From Bradyrhizobium sp. CCGB12 (GTDB lineage Bacteria > Pseudomonadota > Alphaproteobacteria > Rhizobiales > Xanthobacteraceae): a stretch of DNA of 64,000 nt. The notes below the pieces were generated by a model. It worked only from the letters and a program-made list of their open reading frames with translations. It made no database searches and was not told where the DNA came from. Shown one piece after another: positions 28,015 to 36,321 of the stretch. The stretch lies in NCBI RefSeq assembly GCF_024199845.1, contig NZ_JANADO010000001.1, forward strand, positions 4,340,001-4,404,000, given 5' to 3'. Within the stretch, counting starts at the first letter, position 1. Each line of letters starts with the position of its first letter. The position numbers and the translations under genes were made by a program.

Positions 28015-28830
28015 CTATATCACGGCCATGGTCCTGTTCTTGAGATCCGTCACCAGCATCAGGCCGGGCGAATGCGTGATCGCAAACGGCAGCTTTGCGG
28101 CATTGATCACCGATTGCGGCGTCACGCCGCAGGCCCAGAACACCGGAATCTCGTCATCGGCGACCGGCACCGGATCGCCGTAGTCGGGCTTGGCGATGTC
28201 CTTGATGCCGATGAGGTGCGGATGGCCGAGATGCACGGGCGCGCCGTGCACGGCGGGATAACGCGAGGTGATCTGCACCGCGCGGATCGCATCCGCCGGT
28301 TTGAACGGACGCATCGACACCACCATGGGGCCGGCGAACGGGCCGGCCTCGCCGCAAGCGATGTTGGTGCGATACATCGGCACGCGCACGTTCTTCTCGA
28401 TGTGGCGGATCGGCATGCCTTCGTCGAGCAGCGCTTCCTCGAACGAGAAGGAGCAGCCGAGCACGAAGGTCACGAGGTCGTCGCGCCAGTAGCCCGTCAC
28501 GTCGGCCGGCTCGTCCACGACCTCGCCGTCGCGCCAGACGCGGTAGCGCGGCACGTCGGTGCGGATGTCGAGATCGGCGCCGAGCGAAGGGATGAAAGGA
28601 CTGCCGACGTCGGACATGCCAATGATCGGGCACGGCTTCGGATTGAGCTGGCAGAAGCGATGAAAGGCGCCGGCATATTCCGCCGGCAGGATCGCCAGAT
28701 TGCCCTGGACGAAGCCGGGAGCGACGCCGGCGGTGGAGGCCACCAGCCCTTCGCGGTAAGCGAGCCGCGCCTTGCGGCTCGGGAGTGTGTCGGGCGTTTC
28801 AGTTTGCTGCACTGCCGCAAAAACAGTCAT
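28015..28830 (-). CDS. Putative hydro-lyase, DUF1445 (D-glutamate cyclase-like) family
   Basis: A 271-residue cytosolic protein with the DUF1445 pattern: [58 protein letters not shown] and the C-terminal [20 protein letters not shown]. Family members are annotated as putative hydro-lyases, and the mammalian relative is D-glutamate cyclase. The ATG at 28830 is preferred over a start 45 bases upstream that would extend into the regulatory region. The gene is divergent from the LysR gene and probably controlled by it. It lies just upstream of, and in the same direction as, the Liv importer, so a shared substrate is possible. Confidence 0.85.
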   Translation of the reverse strand: MTVFAAVQQTETPDTLPSRKARLAYREGLVASTAGVAPGFVQGNLAILPAEYAGAFHRFCQLNPKPCPIIGMSDVGSPFIPSLGADLDIRTDVPRYRVWRDGEVVDEPADVTGYWRDDLVTFVLGCSFSFEEALLDEGMPIRHIEKNVRVPMYRTNIACGEAGPFAGPMVVSMRPFKPADAIRAVQITSRYPAVHGAPVHLGHPHLIGIKDIAKPDYGDPVPVADDEIPVFWACGVTPQSVINAAKLPFAITHSPGLMLVTDLKNRTMAVI

Positions 28831-28911
28831 GCGATCGACCTGCCTATAAACTCGACAAAGACAAGCCAACACCAAGCGTGCTATAAAGTCTAATCGTCCT
28901 TTCTAATCGAT

Positions 28912-28934
28912 CTCGATAAAATTAGTTTATCGAG
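28912..28934. promoter_or_regulatory. Perfect inverted repeat, likely LysR-regulator operator
   Basis: CTCGATAAA (28912-28920) and TTTATCGAG (28926-28934) form a perfect 9-bp inverted repeat with the 5-bp spacer ATTAG, matching the T-N11-A style of LysR boxes. It lies between the divergent hydro-lyase and LysR genes, and its right arm runs into the GAGGAGG Shine-Dalgarno of the LysR gene. That placement suits autorepression plus control of the divergent gene. Confidence 0.7.
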
Positions 28935-28950
28935 GAGGAAAATCCTTCCA

Positions 28951-29868
28951 ATGCTGGACTTCAGGTCGATCGAGACGTTCCTCTGGGTCGTGAAGCTCGG
29001 CAGCTTCCGCGGCGCCGCAGCACGGCTCAACACCACCCAGCCGGCGATCTCCCAGCGCATCGCCCAGCTCGAGCGCGAAATGGGCGTGAAGCTTTTGAAC
29101 CGCGATCATCGCGTGGCGTCGCCAACGCCCAGTGGAAGGCAGATGATGGTCTATGCGGAGAAGCTGATCGGCCTGCGCGCTCAGATGATGGCGGAGATCG
29201 GCGACCGCTCGGCGATGCGCGGCGTGATGCGCCTCGGCGTTGCCGAGACCATCGTGCACACTTGGCTGCCGCGGCTCGTGAAGAGCGTCAACGAGGCCTA
29301 TCCGAACCTGTCGCTGGAGATCGAAGTCGACATCACGCCGAACCTCACCGCGCGCCTGCTCGCGCAGGAGATCGAGCTTGCCTTCGTCGTCGGGCCACTG
29401 TCCGCCTCCGGCGTGCATAATCGCGTGCTCGCCGACTATCCGATCGGCTTCCTCGCAAGCCCCTCGCTCGGGCTCGGCAAGGGCCCGGTGACGCCGGCGG
29501 AGCTCGCGCGGTTTCCGATCATCACTTTCCCGCGCAAGACCAAGCCCTACGAGGTCGTGCGCGAGGTGTTCGACCGGCCGGAGTTGCCGCCGATCCGGCT
29601 GCACGCCTCCGCTTCGCTCGCGACGGTCATCCACATGGCGGTCGAAGGGCTCGGCGTCGCCGTGATCCCCGATGCCATCGTCGAGAACGAGCTCGCCAAT
29701 GGCCGGCTGCAACTGCTCGACACCGATCTTGCAATCGCGCCGCTGACCTTCACCGCAAGCTGGCTCGCCTCACCCGATGTCGTCGCCGTGGAGCGCGTCG
29801 CCGAGCTGGCTCGGCAGATTGCGCAGAGCAGCCTCGCGGTTGACGCGCCCGCGCTGGCGCGTCATTGA
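28951..29868 (+). CDS. LysR family transcriptional regulator
   Basis: A 305-residue LysR protein. The winged helix-turn-helix spans residues 1-60 (LGSFRGAAARLNTTQPAISQ, then RIAQLEREMGVKLLNR), a linker helix follows, and the effector domain begins near residue 90 (GVMRLGVAETIVHTWLPRL). GAGGAGG precedes the ATG. It is divergent from the DUF1445 gene with a perfect inverted repeat between them, and upstream of the M20 amidohydrolase gene in the same direction. It likely controls one or both; the co-inducer is probably a pathway intermediate. Confidence 0.92.
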   Translation: MLDFRSIETFLWVVKLGSFRGAAARLNTTQPAISQRIAQLEREMGVKLLNRDHRVASPTPSGRQMMVYAEKLIGLRAQMMAEIGDRSAMRGVMRLGVAETIVHTWLPRLVKSVNEAYPNLSLEIEVDITPNLTARLLAQEIELAFVVGPLSASGVHNRVLADYPIGFLASPSLGLGKGPVTPAELARFPIITFPRKTKPYEVVREVFDRPELPPIRLHASASLATVIHMAVEGLGVAVIPDAIVENELANGRLQLLDTDLAIAPLTFTASWLASPDVVAVERVAELARQIAQSSLAVDAPALARH

Positions 29869-29888
29869 AATAAAGCCGGATTTTCTAC

Positions 29889-29930
29889 CGTCATTCCGGG
29901 GCGATGCGCCAGCATCGAACCCGGAATGAC
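29889..29930. repeat. Palindromic intergenic repeat (CGTCATTCCGGGG type), copy 2
   Basis: A compact 42-bp hairpin: CGTCATTCCGGG pairs with CCCGGAATGAC, with GCGATGC/GCATCG inside. It lies between the LysR gene and the M20 gene. It is a minimal relative of the repeat at 7919-8025. Confidence 0.88.
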
Positions 29931-29951
29931 AGCGACCAATGGAAGGGACGC

Positions 29952-31202
29952 ATGAGCCGAGCCGCAACCAATCTGCAAATCGATTCCGCCCGTCTCTGGG
30001 GCTCCATCCATAAGACCGCGAAATTCGGCGCGACGGCAAAAGGCGGCGTGCGGCGGCTGACACTAAGCAGCGAAGACAAGCAGGTGCGCGACTGGTTCCG
30101 CAAGGCGTGCGAGGACACTGGCCTGGAGGTCCATGTCGACTCGCTCGGCTCGATGTTCGGCCTGCGCAAAGGACGCGACATGTCGAAGCTGCCCGTCGGC
30201 ATCGGCTCGCATCTCGACACGCAGCCCACCGGGGGCAAGTATGACGGCATCCTGGGGACGCTCGGCGCGCTCGAGGTGATCCGTACGCTGAACGACGCCG
30301 GCATCGAGACCGAAGCGCCGATCTGCGTCGTCAACTGGACCAACGAGGAAGGCTCGCGCTTCGCACCGGCAATGATGGCGTCCGCCGCTTATGTCGGCGA
30401 TTTCACCACGGACGACATTTTGTCGCGCAAGGACGCCGAGGGCACCACCGTCGGCCAGGCGCTCGACGGCATCGGCTATCGCGGCGACAAGCCGGTCGGC
30501 TTCCAGAAGCTCGGCTGCTTCCTCGAGCTGCACATCGAGCAAGGTCCGATCCTTGAGGCTGAAGGCAAGACCATCGGCGTGGTCGATTCCGGCCAGGGCG
30601 TGCTCTGGTACGACGGCAAGATTTCCGGCTTCGAAAGCCATGCGGGATCGACCCCGATGCCGCTGCGGCGCGATGCGCTGGCGACGCTGTCGGAAATCGT
30701 GCTGGCGATGGAGGCCATCGCCAGGAAGCACGGGCCGAACGCGGTCGGCACCATCGGCGAAGCCGTGATCGCAAACCCTTCGCGCAACGTCATTCCCGGC
30801 GAGATCGCCTTCACCATGGATTGCCGCAGCGCGGACGGCGCCATCATGGATGCGCTCGACCGCGACCTGCGCGCCGCCATTGCCGAGATCGCAGCGCGCC
30901 GCAAGGTCGAGGTCAAGATCGACCTCGTCTGGCGCAAGCCGCCGACGCATTTCGATCCCAAGCTCATTGCGGCGGTCGAGAATGCGGCGAAGACGCTCGG
31001 CTATTCCTCGCGCCGCATCACGTCCGGCGCCGGCCACGACGCCTGTAATCTCAACACCGTCATGCCGGCGGCGATGGTGTTCGTGCCCTGCAAGGACGGC
31101 ATCAGCCACAACGAGCTCGAGGACGCGACGCAGCCGGACTGCGCCGCGGGCACCAACGTTCTCATGCATACCGTGCTGGCGATCGCCGGCGTCGCATCCT
31201 GA
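29952..31202 (+). CDS. M20 family Zn-dependent amidohydrolase (allantoate/N-carbamoyl-amino-acid type)
   Basis: A 416-residue amidase/hydantoinase-carbamoylase. The two-metal site is visible as GSHLDTQPTGGKYDG, NWTNEEGSRFAP, ELHIEQGPILE and the C-terminal ISHNELE. The dimerisation domain contains GFESHAGSTPMPLRRDA. The ATG at 29952 begins just after a palindromic repeat and follows GGAAGGGA. The family contains allantoate amidohydrolase (AllC), beta-ureidopropionase and L-N-carbamoylase. It starts an operon-like row with two dehydrogenases; with the Ldh2 enzyme downstream it recalls the AllC/AllD pair of ureide breakdown. Confidence 0.88.
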   Translation: MSRAATNLQIDSARLWGSIHKTAKFGATAKGGVRRLTLSSEDKQVRDWFRKACEDTGLEVHVDSLGSMFGLRKGRDMSKLPVGIGSHLDTQPTGGKYDGILGTLGALEVIRTLNDAGIETEAPICVVNWTNEEGSRFAPAMMASAAYVGDFTTDDILSRKDAEGTTVGQALDGIGYRGDKPVGFQKLGCFLELHIEQGPILEAEGKTIGVVDSGQGVLWYDGKISGFESHAGSTPMPLRRDALATLSEIVLAMEAIARKHGPNAVGTIGEAVIANPSRNVIPGEIAFTMDCRSADGAIMDALDRDLRAAIAEIAARRKVEVKIDLVWRKPPTHFDPKLIAAVENAAKTLGYSSRRITSGAGHDACNLNTVMPAAMVFVPCKDGISHNELEDATQPDCAAGTNVLMHTVLAIAGVAS

Positions 31203-31214
31203 CCGGAGAGAACC

Positions 31215-32126
31215 ATGCGCGGAGTTTTCGTCGACGCCAACGAAGCCCTCGCCGTGATCATGGAGCGGCTGGAGATATCAGGCGATCCCAAGGTCCGGAT
31301 CCACAGGAACCCCGACATCAAGCCCGAGCAATATCCTGAAATCCTTGACGGCGCCGAGATCGCGATCGTCGACCACACCGCACTGCCGACCGATGTCGCG
31401 AGGAAATGCACCGGGCTGAAGCATGTCGTCTTCCTCGGCACCGGCGCACGCAGCTACATGAACCCGGAAGAGCTCGCCGAGCTCGGCATCTCCGTGCATC
31501 TGATCAAGGGCTATGGCGACACCGCCGTGGCGGAATCCGCGATTGCGCTGATGTGGGCCTCGGCGCGCGTCATCGCGGTGATGGATCGCGAGATGCGTGG
31601 CGGCAACTGGCTGCGCGAGGACGGCATGCAGCTCACCGGCAAGACGCTCGGCCTGATCGGCTTCGGCGGCATCGCCGCCGAGGTTGCGCGCATCGCGTCG
31701 GGCAGCGGCATGAAGGTGATTGCCTGGAATCGCTCGCCGAAGACCTGTCCTGGCGTTGGGTTCACCGATCTCGACACCGTGCTGGCCAAGAGCGACGTCG
31801 TGTCGCTGCATCTGCTGCTCAACGACGAGACGCGCGGCATGATCACGCGCGCGAAGATCCTTGCGATGAAGCGCGGTGTCATCCTCATCAACACCGCCCG
31901 CGCCGCGATCGTCGACGAGGCCGCCATGATCGACGCGCTGAAGTCGGGCCACATCCGCCATGCCGGCCTCGACGTCTTCAACATCGAGCCGCTGCCCGGC
32001 GATCATCCGCTCACAAAACTGCCGAACGTGACGCTGTCGGCGCATTCGGCCTTCCGCACGCCGGAAGCGAGCGAGAACCTGATTGGCGCGGCGTGGGAGC
32101 ACTGCCGCCGGATCGTGAAGGGATAA
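31215..32126 (+). CDS. D-2-hydroxyacid dehydrogenase (NAD-dependent)
   Basis: A 303-residue member of the D-isomer 2-hydroxyacid dehydrogenase family. The nucleotide motif is GLIGFGGIAAEVARIA, and the catalytic residues are seen in VILINTARAAIVDE (arginine), GLDVFNIEPLP (glutamate) and LSAHSAFRTPEA (histidine). It begins 12 bases after the M20 gene with GGAGAG before the ATG, so it is cotranscribed. It could reduce glyoxylate or hydroxypyruvate, or act on a specific hydroxyacid; the N-terminal domain gives no match I recognise. Confidence 0.9.
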   Translation: MRGVFVDANEALAVIMERLEISGDPKVRIHRNPDIKPEQYPEILDGAEIAIVDHTALPTDVARKCTGLKHVVFLGTGARSYMNPEELAELGISVHLIKGYGDTAVAESAIALMWASARVIAVMDREMRGGNWLREDGMQLTGKTLGLIGFGGIAAEVARIASGSGMKVIAWNRSPKTCPGVGFTDLDTVLAKSDVVSLHLLLNDETRGMITRAKILAMKRGVILINTARAAIVDEAAMIDALKSGHIRHAGLDVFNIEPLPGDHPLTKLPNVTLSAHSAFRTPEASENLIGAAWEHCRRIVKG

Positions 32127-32137
32127 GAGCAATAACA

Positions 32138-33211
32138 ATGGCCGACTACCGCACTATCAAGGCAGAACCACTCACCAATGCCATCCGCGCCATCGTCAAG
32201 GCGGGCGGATCTACGGACCGCGAAGCCGAGCTCGTGTCCACCAATCTGGTGGAAGCGAATCTCAAGGGCCACGACTCCCACGGCGTCGGCATGATCCCGC
32301 GCTATACCCAGAGCGTCATCAACGGCGGCCTCGCCGTGAACCAGCACGTCAAGATCATGCTCGACACTGGTCCGCTTCTCACCCTCGACGGACTCACCGG
32401 CTATGGCCAGGTGATCGGCCATGAAGCGATGGAGCTGGCGGCAGAGCGCGCCAAGCGCAACGGCGTGTGCCTCGTCGGTCTTTCCAACTCGCATCACATC
32501 GGCCGCATCGGCCATTGGGCCGAGCAGTGCATCGACCACGGGCTGGTCTCGATCCACTTCGTCAACGTGATCTCACGCCCGATCGTGGCGCCCTGGGGCG
32601 GCAGCGATGCGCGCCATGGCACCAACCCGTTCTGCGTCGGCATCCCGCGCAGGGGCAAGGACCCGATTGTGCTCGACTTCGCCACCAGTAGGATCGCGCA
32701 GGGCAAGACCCGCGTCGCCCACAACAAGGGCGTCGAACTCGAGCCCGGCACCATTATCGACAATGAAGGCAAGCCCACGGTCAACCCGCGCTACACCGTG
32801 ATCCCGCCGCACGGCGCTATCCTGCCGTTCGGCGAGCACAAGGGCTCGGGGCTCGCGCTGGTGTGCGAAATCCTGGGCGGTGCGCTCTCGGGCGGACAGG
32901 TCGTCAAGGGCCCGTCTGACGGCAAGTACAACGTCCTCAACGGCATGCTCTCGATCGTCATCGATCCGGGCAAGCTCGGCACTGGCGAAAACCTCGCGCG
33001 CGAGGTCGAGAGCTTCGTCGCCTGGCACACCGGCTCGCCGCCCGGCCCCGGCGTCGACAAGGTCAAGATCGCCGGCGAACCTGAGCGCGAAACCAAGAAG
33101 AGGCGCCTCGCCGAAGGCATTCCGGTCGATCCGACCACCTGGCAGGAGATTCTGGAGGCCGGGAAGAAGTTCGGGCTGGATCAGGCGGCGATCGAGAAGA
33201 TCGTGGGCTGA
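32138..33211 (+). CDS. Ldh2 family (malate/L-lactate/ureidoglycolate-type) dehydrogenase
   Basis: A 357-residue NAD(P)-dependent dehydrogenase of the malate/L-lactate type 2 family, which has no Rossmann fold. Key segments are KGHDSHGVGMIPRY with the catalytic histidine, VGLSNSHHIGRIGHWAEQC, GTNPFCVGIP and FGEHKGSGLALVCEILGGAL. I chose the ATG at 32138, giving MADYRTIKAEPL; the frame is open far upstream across the preceding gene, which is overlap only. The family includes AllD (ureidoglycolate), ComC (sulfolactate) and delta1-piperideine-2-carboxylate reductases. It is the third gene of the M20 operon. Confidence 0.9.
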   Translation: MADYRTIKAEPLTNAIRAIVKAGGSTDREAELVSTNLVEANLKGHDSHGVGMIPRYTQSVINGGLAVNQHVKIMLDTGPLLTLDGLTGYGQVIGHEAMELAAERAKRNGVCLVGLSNSHHIGRIGHWAEQCIDHGLVSIHFVNVISRPIVAPWGGSDARHGTNPFCVGIPRRGKDPIVLDFATSRIAQGKTRVAHNKGVELEPGTIIDNEGKPTVNPRYTVIPPHGAILPFGEHKGSGLALVCEILGGALSGGQVVKGPSDGKYNVLNGMLSIVIDPGKLGTGENLAREVESFVAWHTGSPPGPGVDKVKIAGEPERETKKRRLAEGIPVDPTTWQEILEAGKKFGLDQAAIEKIVG

Positions 33212-33379
33212 TCGAGAACGAAGTCCATTGCTCGGAATAGTTCCGGCCGAATGCACAATTGCGCAACGGAGGCTGGACCACGGCGAAACATCGGCTCGCC
33301 TGCGGGACGGATTTGAACCAGCCCGCGTTGCCTTGCGACAACGCGGATATCCCGGCTCATTTCCGTCACCGAGGTTCAC

Positions 33380-34021
33380 ATGCTCTCCCGTCTCGCAAAG
33401 TTCATGTCCGGCACGGGCCGGCCGTCAGGCGCGGCCGACCTCTACCAGCAACGGCTCGCCATCTATGAACGCGAGCTCGACGAACCCGAGCGCACATTCG
33501 CTGACAGCGCGGAGCGCCGCATCGACATCCATGCCTTTGGCCGCGATTTCGTGCCGGAGTGCCAGGAGGGCTCCGACGAAGGCTATGTCCTTTTGACCAA
33601 CGGGATGAGCGAGCAACGGATGCAGGGGACACATGTGGGCGCGAAGCCGCGTGCCGAGCTGATGTGGTACGTCCGCGAGCCAACGCCGGAGATTTGCGAC
33701 AATCTGCGCTGGCTCGCCAATCTGCCGTTCATCGACACCACCTGGTTCGGCTTCGGTCACCGGGTCGCGTTGCCGAGACCGCCGGTTGCCGGAACGGACT
33801 TCGAGACGTTCCTCTTCCTCACGCCGATCATCGGGCCCGACCAGCGGATCGCCGAGGCGCTGGAGATCGCGGGTGATCCGGTGGAAATCTTGACCGTGAA
33901 CCTGATCTCGCATCAGGAGTTGGCGCTGATCAAGTCCGAGGGACTTGATCCGTTTCTCGATCTGCTCGACGAGAATGATTATCCGCCGATCTTCGATCCG
34001 GCGCGGCGGTCGTATGTCTGA
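33380..34021 (+). CDS. Suppressor of fused (SUFU) domain protein
   Basis: A 213-residue soluble protein with the bacterial SUFU domain over most of its length. Visible features are IDIHAFGRDFVPECQEG, VLLTNGMSEQRM, PRAELMWYVREPTPEICDNL, FGFGHRVALPRPP, FLFLTPIIGPDQ and a C-terminal HQELALIKSEGLDPFLDLL. GAGG lies 6 bases before the ATG. Bacterial SUFU proteins are often linked to immunity against toxins or act alone; the eukaryotic relative binds GLI factors. No toxin gene is adjacent. It sits alone after the Ldh2 gene and before a palindromic repeat. Confidence 0.85.
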   Translation: MLSRLAKFMSGTGRPSGAADLYQQRLAIYERELDEPERTFADSAERRIDIHAFGRDFVPECQEGSDEGYVLLTNGMSEQRMQGTHVGAKPRAELMWYVREPTPEICDNLRWLANLPFIDTTWFGFGHRVALPRPPVAGTDFETFLFLTPIIGPDQRIAEALEIAGDPVEILTVNLISHQELALIKSEGLDPFLDLLDENDYPPIFDPARRSYV

Positions 34022-34040
34022 GGCTCGCCAAAAATTCCGC

Positions 34041-34174
34041 TGTCGTCCCGGACAAGCGAAGCGCCGATCCGGGACCCATACGCCGCAGCAGGCGTTTGGC
34101 GAAGACAGGCAATGACCATTTCGCGCAACAACAACGGCTGCGGCGTATGGGTCCCGGCTTTCGCCGGGACGACA
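34041..34174. repeat. Palindromic intergenic repeat (GTCGTCCCGG type), copy 2
   Basis: A 134-bp inverted repeat with TGTCGTCCCGG at the left and CCGGGACGACA at the right. Inner arms pair GGGACCCATACGCCGCAGC with a GCTGCGGCGTATGGGTCCC segment. It lies between the convergent SUFU and tartrate-dehydrogenase genes. Confidence 0.9.
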
Positions 34175-34199
34175 CCGAAGTCTACTGCGCGGGCTCGCC

Positions 34200-35273
34200 T
34201 CAATCCACCATCTCCGCAACGGCCTTGCCGCAAGCGGTGGTGTCGGCGTTGCCGCCGAGATCCTTGGTGCGAAGGGTGCGTTCGGCCAGCGTGCGTTCGA
34301 TCGCTTCCACGATCGATTTGCCGGCTTCCTTCTCGCCGAGATGTTCGAACATCATTGCGCCCGACCAGATCGCGCCGATCGGGTTGGCGATGCCCTGCCC
34401 CGCGATATCGGGGGCCGAGCCGTGCACCGGCTCGAACACCGACGGGAAATCGCCCTCGGGGTTGATGTTGCCTGACGGTGCGATGCCGATGGTGCCGGTG
34501 CAGGCCGGGCCGAGGTCGGAGAGGATGTCGCCGAACAGATTGGAGCCGACCACGACATCGAACCAATCCGGATGCAGCACGAAATTCGCCGTCAAGATGT
34601 CGATGTGGTACTTGTCCCACTTCACGTTCGGAAACTTCTTGGCCATCGCCTCCACGCGCTCATCCCAATAGGGCATGGTGATGGAGATGCCGTTCGATTT
34701 CGTCGCCGAGGTCAGGTGCTTCTTCGGCCGCGACTGGGCGAGCTCGAACGCGAACTTCAGGATGCGATCGACGCCGGTGCGGGTCATCACCGTCTGCTGC
34801 GTCACGAACTCGCGGTCGGTGTCCGGGAACATGCGGCCGCCGACGGAGGAATATTCACCTTCCGTGTTCTCGCGCACCACCCAGAAATCGATGTCGCCGG
34901 GCTTGCGGTTTGCGAGCGGCGACGGCACGCCGGGCATCAACCGCACCGGGCGCAGGTTGACGTACTGATCGAACTCTCGGCGGAACTTGATCAACGAGCC
35001 CCACAGCGAGACGTGGTCCGGAATCTTGGCCGGCCAGCCGACCGCGCCGAAATAGATCGCATCGTGCTTGCCGATCTTCTCCTTCCAGTCGTCAGGCATC
35101 ATCTGGCCGTGCTTCTCGTAATAGTCCCAGGACGAGAAGTCGAAATGGTCGAAATGCAGGGCAACCCCGTGCTTCTTCGCCGCAGCCTCCAGAACGCGCA
35201 GGCCTTCGGGCATCACTTCCTTGCCAATGCCGTCGCCGGGAATGACTGCGATCCGGTATTGTTTCTTGCTCAT
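34200..35273 (-). CDS. ttuC: Tartrate dehydrogenase/decarboxylase family (beta-decarboxylating)
   Basis: A 357-residue NAD-dependent beta-decarboxylating dehydrogenase of the isocitrate/isopropylmalate/D-malate family. The start IAVIPGDGIGKEVMPEGL, the DFWVVRENTEGEYSSVGG segment, the catalytic lysine region and FEPVHGSAPDIAGQGIANP are all typical. SLWGSLIKFRREFDQYVNLR favours tartrate/D-malate enzymes over IPMDH, which is usually encoded with leuCD. The ATG at 35273 gives the canonical N-terminus. The gene is divergent from an SDR gene. With the tetronate pathway nearby it fits use of plant-derived acid sugars. Confidence 0.85.
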   Translation of the reverse strand: MSKKQYRIAVIPGDGIGKEVMPEGLRVLEAAAKKHGVALHFDHFDFSSWDYYEKHGQMMPDDWKEKIGKHDAIYFGAVGWPAKIPDHVSLWGSLIKFRREFDQYVNLRPVRLMPGVPSPLANRKPGDIDFWVVRENTEGEYSSVGGRMFPDTDREFVTQQTVMTRTGVDRILKFAFELAQSRPKKHLTSATKSNGISITMPYWDERVEAMAKKFPNVKWDKYHIDILTANFVLHPDWFDVVVGSNLFGDILSDLGPACTGTIGIAPSGNINPEGDFPSVFEPVHGSAPDIAGQGIANPIGAIWSGAMMFEHLGEKEAGKSIVEAIERTLAERTLRTKDLGGNADTTACGKAVAEMVD

Positions 35274-35430
35274 CGAGAACGTCCTTGGTTGGTTCGGCAG
35301 CCGCCGCCTTTTGACCGCATTGCAATGGACCAAACGCGGCGACAGCGCAACGCTGCACTGCAATGTTGACCATGGCGCGGCCGAGCGCCTACTGGTTTGA
35401 TCCTATTCCTGTCCTGCGAGAGTCCCCCTC

Positions 35431-36207
35431 ATGGATCTGCATCTGCGTGGCAAGCGCGTCCTGATCACGGGCGCCTCCAAAGGCATTGGCGCGGCCGCTG
35501 CCGAAGCGTTTGCCGAAGAAGGCTGCCATCTCCTGCTCGCCGCGCGCAGCGGCGACCAGCTCAAGGCGTTGGCGGATCGCCTGCGCTCGGCGCACCAGAT
35601 CGACGCCGCAACCAGCATCGTGGACTTGCGCAAGGCCGAGGACGTGGCGCGGCTCGCCAGGGAAGCCGCCGACATCGACATCCTCGTCAACAATGCCGGC
35701 GACATTCCCGGCGGCTCGATCGACAAGATCGACGAGGCAACCTGGCGGCACGCCTGGGAGTTGAAAGTGTTCGGCTACATCAACCTCACGCGGCAGATCT
35801 ACGCGCAGATGAAGGCGAAAGGCGGCGGCGTGATCGTCAACGACATCGGCGCGGCCGGCGAGAAATTCGACGCCAATTACATCTGCGGCAGCGCCGGGAA
35901 TGCCGCGCTGATGGCCTTCACCCGCGCCCTCGGCGGCAAGAGCCTCGCCGACAACATCCGCGTCGTCGGCATCAATCCCGGCCCTGTCGGCACCGATCGC
36001 CACGTCACCCTGCTCAAGACCCGAGCAAAGCACCAGTTCGGCGACGAGAACCGCTACAAGGAATTTCAGAAGAGCCTGCCGCTCGGCCGCCCCGCGCATG
36101 CGCGCGAGATCGGCGACCTCATGGCGTTCCTGGCGTCGGATCGCTCGGGTTATACCTCGGGGGTGATCTACACGGTCGATGGCGGCATCAGTGCTGGGTG
36201 GGGTTAG
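35431..36207 (+). CDS. SDR-fold protein with degenerate catalytic residues
   Basis: A 258-residue short-chain-dehydrogenase-fold protein. The cofactor motif TGASKGIG (residues 13-20) and NNAG (87-90) are intact, and the C-terminal GYTSGVIYTVDGGIS is normal. The active site is not: the serine segment reads IVNDIGAAG, and the YxxxK region reads NYICGSAGNAAL (149-160), with no lysine at the expected place and the tyrosine shifted. It probably binds NAD(P) but may use a different chemistry or be a non-oxidoreductase. It is divergent from the tartrate dehydrogenase gene and followed by a family A repeat and an amidase. Confidence 0.85.
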   Translation: MDLHLRGKRVLITGASKGIGAAAAEAFAEEGCHLLLAARSGDQLKALADRLRSAHQIDAATSIVDLRKAEDVARLAREAADIDILVNNAGDIPGGSIDKIDEATWRHAWELKVFGYINLTRQIYAQMKAKGGGVIVNDIGAAGEKFDANYICGSAGNAALMAFTRALGGKSLADNIRVVGINPGPVGTDRHVTLLKTRAKHQFGDENRYKEFQKSLPLGRPAHAREIGDLMAFLASDRSGYTSGVIYTVDGGISAGWG

Positions 36208-36214
36208 AGTTTTC

Positions 36215-36295
36215 CGTCATCGCGAACGTAGCGAAGCAATCCAGAAACGCCCCCGCGGTGAAACACTGGATTGCTTCGCTGCGCTCGCAATGACG
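36215..36295. repeat. Palindromic intergenic repeat, family A copy 3
   Basis: An 81-bp imperfect palindrome from CGTCATCGCGAACGTAGCG to GCGCTCGCAATGACG, with GAAGCAATCCAG and CTGGATTGCTTC inside. The left arm has drifted from the consensus (CGCGAACGTAGC), which suggests an older copy. Confidence 0.88.
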
Positions 36296-36321
36296 ATTGA
36301 ATAAGCATGGGAGTAAACTAA

